Assembly (NCBI GenBank): GCA_946221825.1
Contig: CAMINA010000077.1
Coordinates: 1 to 6,399 of the forward strand
DNA length: 6,399 nt
Reading direction: 5' to 3'
DNA from: an uncultured Nesterenkonia sp.
GTDB lineage: Bacteria; Actinomycetota; Actinomycetes; Actinomycetales; Micrococcaceae
Under the pieces are notes generated by a model. That model ran no database searches. It was not told the DNA's origin and saw nothing but the letters and a program-made list of their open reading frames with translations. The position numbers were made by a program, and so were the translations under genes. This document shows, piece by piece, positions 5,617 to 6,399 of the stretch (positions are counted from its first letter, which is position 1; every line of letters begins with the position of its first letter).

Positions 5617-5622
5617 ATCCTA
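5617..5622 (-). promoter_or_regulatory. Candidate -10 hexamer (TAGGAT) for the transporter and aminotransferase genes
   Basis: The minus strand reads TAGGAT, a good match to the housekeeping sigma -10 of actinobacteria. It would place the transcript start at or near the ATG at 5610. No clear TTGACA-like -35 lies 16-19 bp upstream. The AGGA inside the hexamer could alternatively act as a Shine-Dalgarno for 5610. Confidence 0.45.
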
Positions 5623-5661
5623 CCGGCCCACGACGGAACCTCACCCGGAGCTGCATAGGCC

Positions 5662-5734
5662 CGTTGTGTGGGCACTTTCTGACGGAATGAGAGCGCTGCC
5701 GGCGCTCATAACACCGCAAAGTGCCCACACAACG
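5662..5734. repeat. 73-bp imperfect palindrome with 17-bp perfect arms
   Basis: The arms are CGTTGTGTGGGCACTTT (5662-5678) and its exact reverse complement (5718-5734). Between them, after about 8-9 poorly paired bases on each side, an inner hairpin forms from ATGAGAGCGC (5687-5696) and GCGCTCAT (5702-5709) around the loop TGCCG. A further pair, AGCTGC (5649-5654) and GCAGCT (5734-5739), could extend the base. It lies between two minus-strand genes, after the stop of the Vms1-like gene and before the transporter promoter. It may be a transcription terminator without a strong U-tract, or a REP/MITE-like interspersed element. Confidence 0.85.
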
Positions 5735-5773
5735 CAGCTGAGGGTCTGCGCCAGAGGCTCGACAGTCCGGGAG

Positions 5774-6397
5774 TCAGCTGATCTGGTCGACCGGGGCTTC
5801 GTAGCGGAGGGTGGCGGCGATGTCGCCGCTGACCGAGGCACCGACCAGGCCCACCTGGGCGTCGATCTCGGCCGCCTGTCGCAGCAGCTCGTCCTCATCC
5901 TCACCGCGGGTGCCGTAGCGCAGCAGCAGCGTCTCGACTGCGCCCAGCTGCACGGCCTTGCGGATCTCCTCGGCCCCCTCCACGGCGCGGCCGGCTGCCT
6001 GGAGCTCGTGGAAACGATCGGTCTGCTGCTGCGCGCGGGCGATGACGATCTCACGCGCCAGAGCGCTGAGATCTTCCATCAGGGAGTCCTCACCACCGCT
6101 GTCGGCGCTGCCCGAAGGGATGCCGCCGCCGGACTCGACCTCTTCGGCGATGGCCTGCAGGTCTTCCGGGAGCTCTTCCTGCAGCCGCTTGCGGCCTTGG
6201 ACCTCACCGGCGATCACCACGACATCGGGATGCCAACGGTTGGCGACCGACGAGAGCCGCTCGACGACATCACGGATGTTCTGCTTGGCGGCTTCATCAG
6301 CGGTGCGTTGGATCTGCTTATGGCTCAGTGCACCTTCACGAGGCTTGTGCACCGACTCCACCGCCGATCCGGAGACGCTCTCCTCAGCACCCTCGTG
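5774..6397 (-). CDS. Rv2629/Vms1-like (bacterial archaeo-eukaryotic release factor family) protein, partial
   Basis: The C-terminal 207 residues are present and the frame is open to the right edge; the first GTG seen (6361) is internal. The stretch HKPREGALSHKQIQR (17-31) matches the conserved loop of Rv2629-type proteins, placed like the GGQ-type loop of eRF1 and Vms1. A helix (34-54) leads into HPDVVVIAGEVQGRKRLQEELP (56-77), the usual strand after that loop. A Gly/Ser-rich linker (90-104) and a helical region (107-150) follow. The end, AVETLLLRYGT (153-163) to VSGDIAATLRYEA (189-201), resembles the eRF1 domain-3-like C-terminus. Vms1 releases peptides from stalled ribosomes by cleaving peptidyl-tRNA. 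Mycobacterial Rv2629 (about 374 residues) is linked to stress and dormancy. Activity here is inferred. The missing N-terminus is probably 150-170 residues. Confidence 0.75.
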   Translation of the reverse strand, partial: HEGAEESVSGSAVESVHKPREGALSHKQIQRTADEAAKQNIRDVVERLSSVANRWHPDVVVIAGEVQGRKRLQEELPEDLQAIAEEVESGGGIPSGSADSGGEDSLMEDLSALAREIVIARAQQQTDRFHELQAAGRAVEGAEEIRKAVQLGAVETLLLRYGTRGEDEDELLRQAAEIDAQVGLVGASVSGDIAATLRYEAPVDQIS

Positions 6398-6399
6398 CA

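Noticed and set aside
1..6399. CRISPR array, tRNA, rRNA, insertion sequence or phage genes
   Set aside because: I saw no regularly spaced direct repeats, no tRNA- or rRNA-like sequence, no transposase or integrase motifs. The only sizeable repeat is the palindrome at 5662-5734.

Overview
The window is a GC-rich, densely packed stretch of bacterial chromosome. Codons are G/C-ending, stops are mostly TGA, and several starts sit 6-7 nt behind a TANNNT hexamer, as in leaderless actinobacterial transcripts. The protein families (Pr6Pr/FAR-17a-like membrane protein, YdcF with an N-terminal membrane domain, Rv2629/Vms1-like release-factor homologue) also point to an actinobacterium, perhaps a Micrococcaceae such as Nesterenkonia. 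The genus is inference only.

Layout. Positions 1-737 (minus) hold a multi-pass Pr6Pr/FAR-17a-like membrane protein cut by the left edge. Positions 738-1058 hold no convincing intact gene: divergent promoter-like hexamers, a 22-codon open frame and three hairpins. Positions 1059-1748 (minus) hold the membrane part and first strand of a YdcF/DUF218 protein whose catalytic remainder is missing, so it reads as a pseudogene. Positions 1804-3419 (plus) are modA and modB, overlapping by GTGA, for a molybdate ABC importer. No modC follows. Instead modB runs 38 bp into the 3' end of a convergent class I/II aminotransferase (3382-4578, minus). Upstream of that on the same strand is an ACR3/BASS-type transporter (4607-5569), preceded by a 14-codon frame that ends in an ATGA overlap with the transporter start. 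A 73-bp imperfect palindrome with 17-bp perfect arms (5662-5734) separates this pair from the C-terminal part of an Rv2629/Vms1-like protein (5774-6397, minus), cut by the right edge.

How the genes work together. ModA (lipoprotein receptor) and ModB (permease) would import molybdate with an ATPase supplied from elsewhere. The transporter and aminotransferase may be co-transcribed (28-bp gap), although the aminotransferase also has its own possible leaderless promoter. The other genes show no functional link. I do not see a clear new defence or mobile system. The points most worth a second look are the modC-less modAB ending in a convergent overlap, the coupled 14-codon leader, the large palindrome, and the decayed ydcF region.
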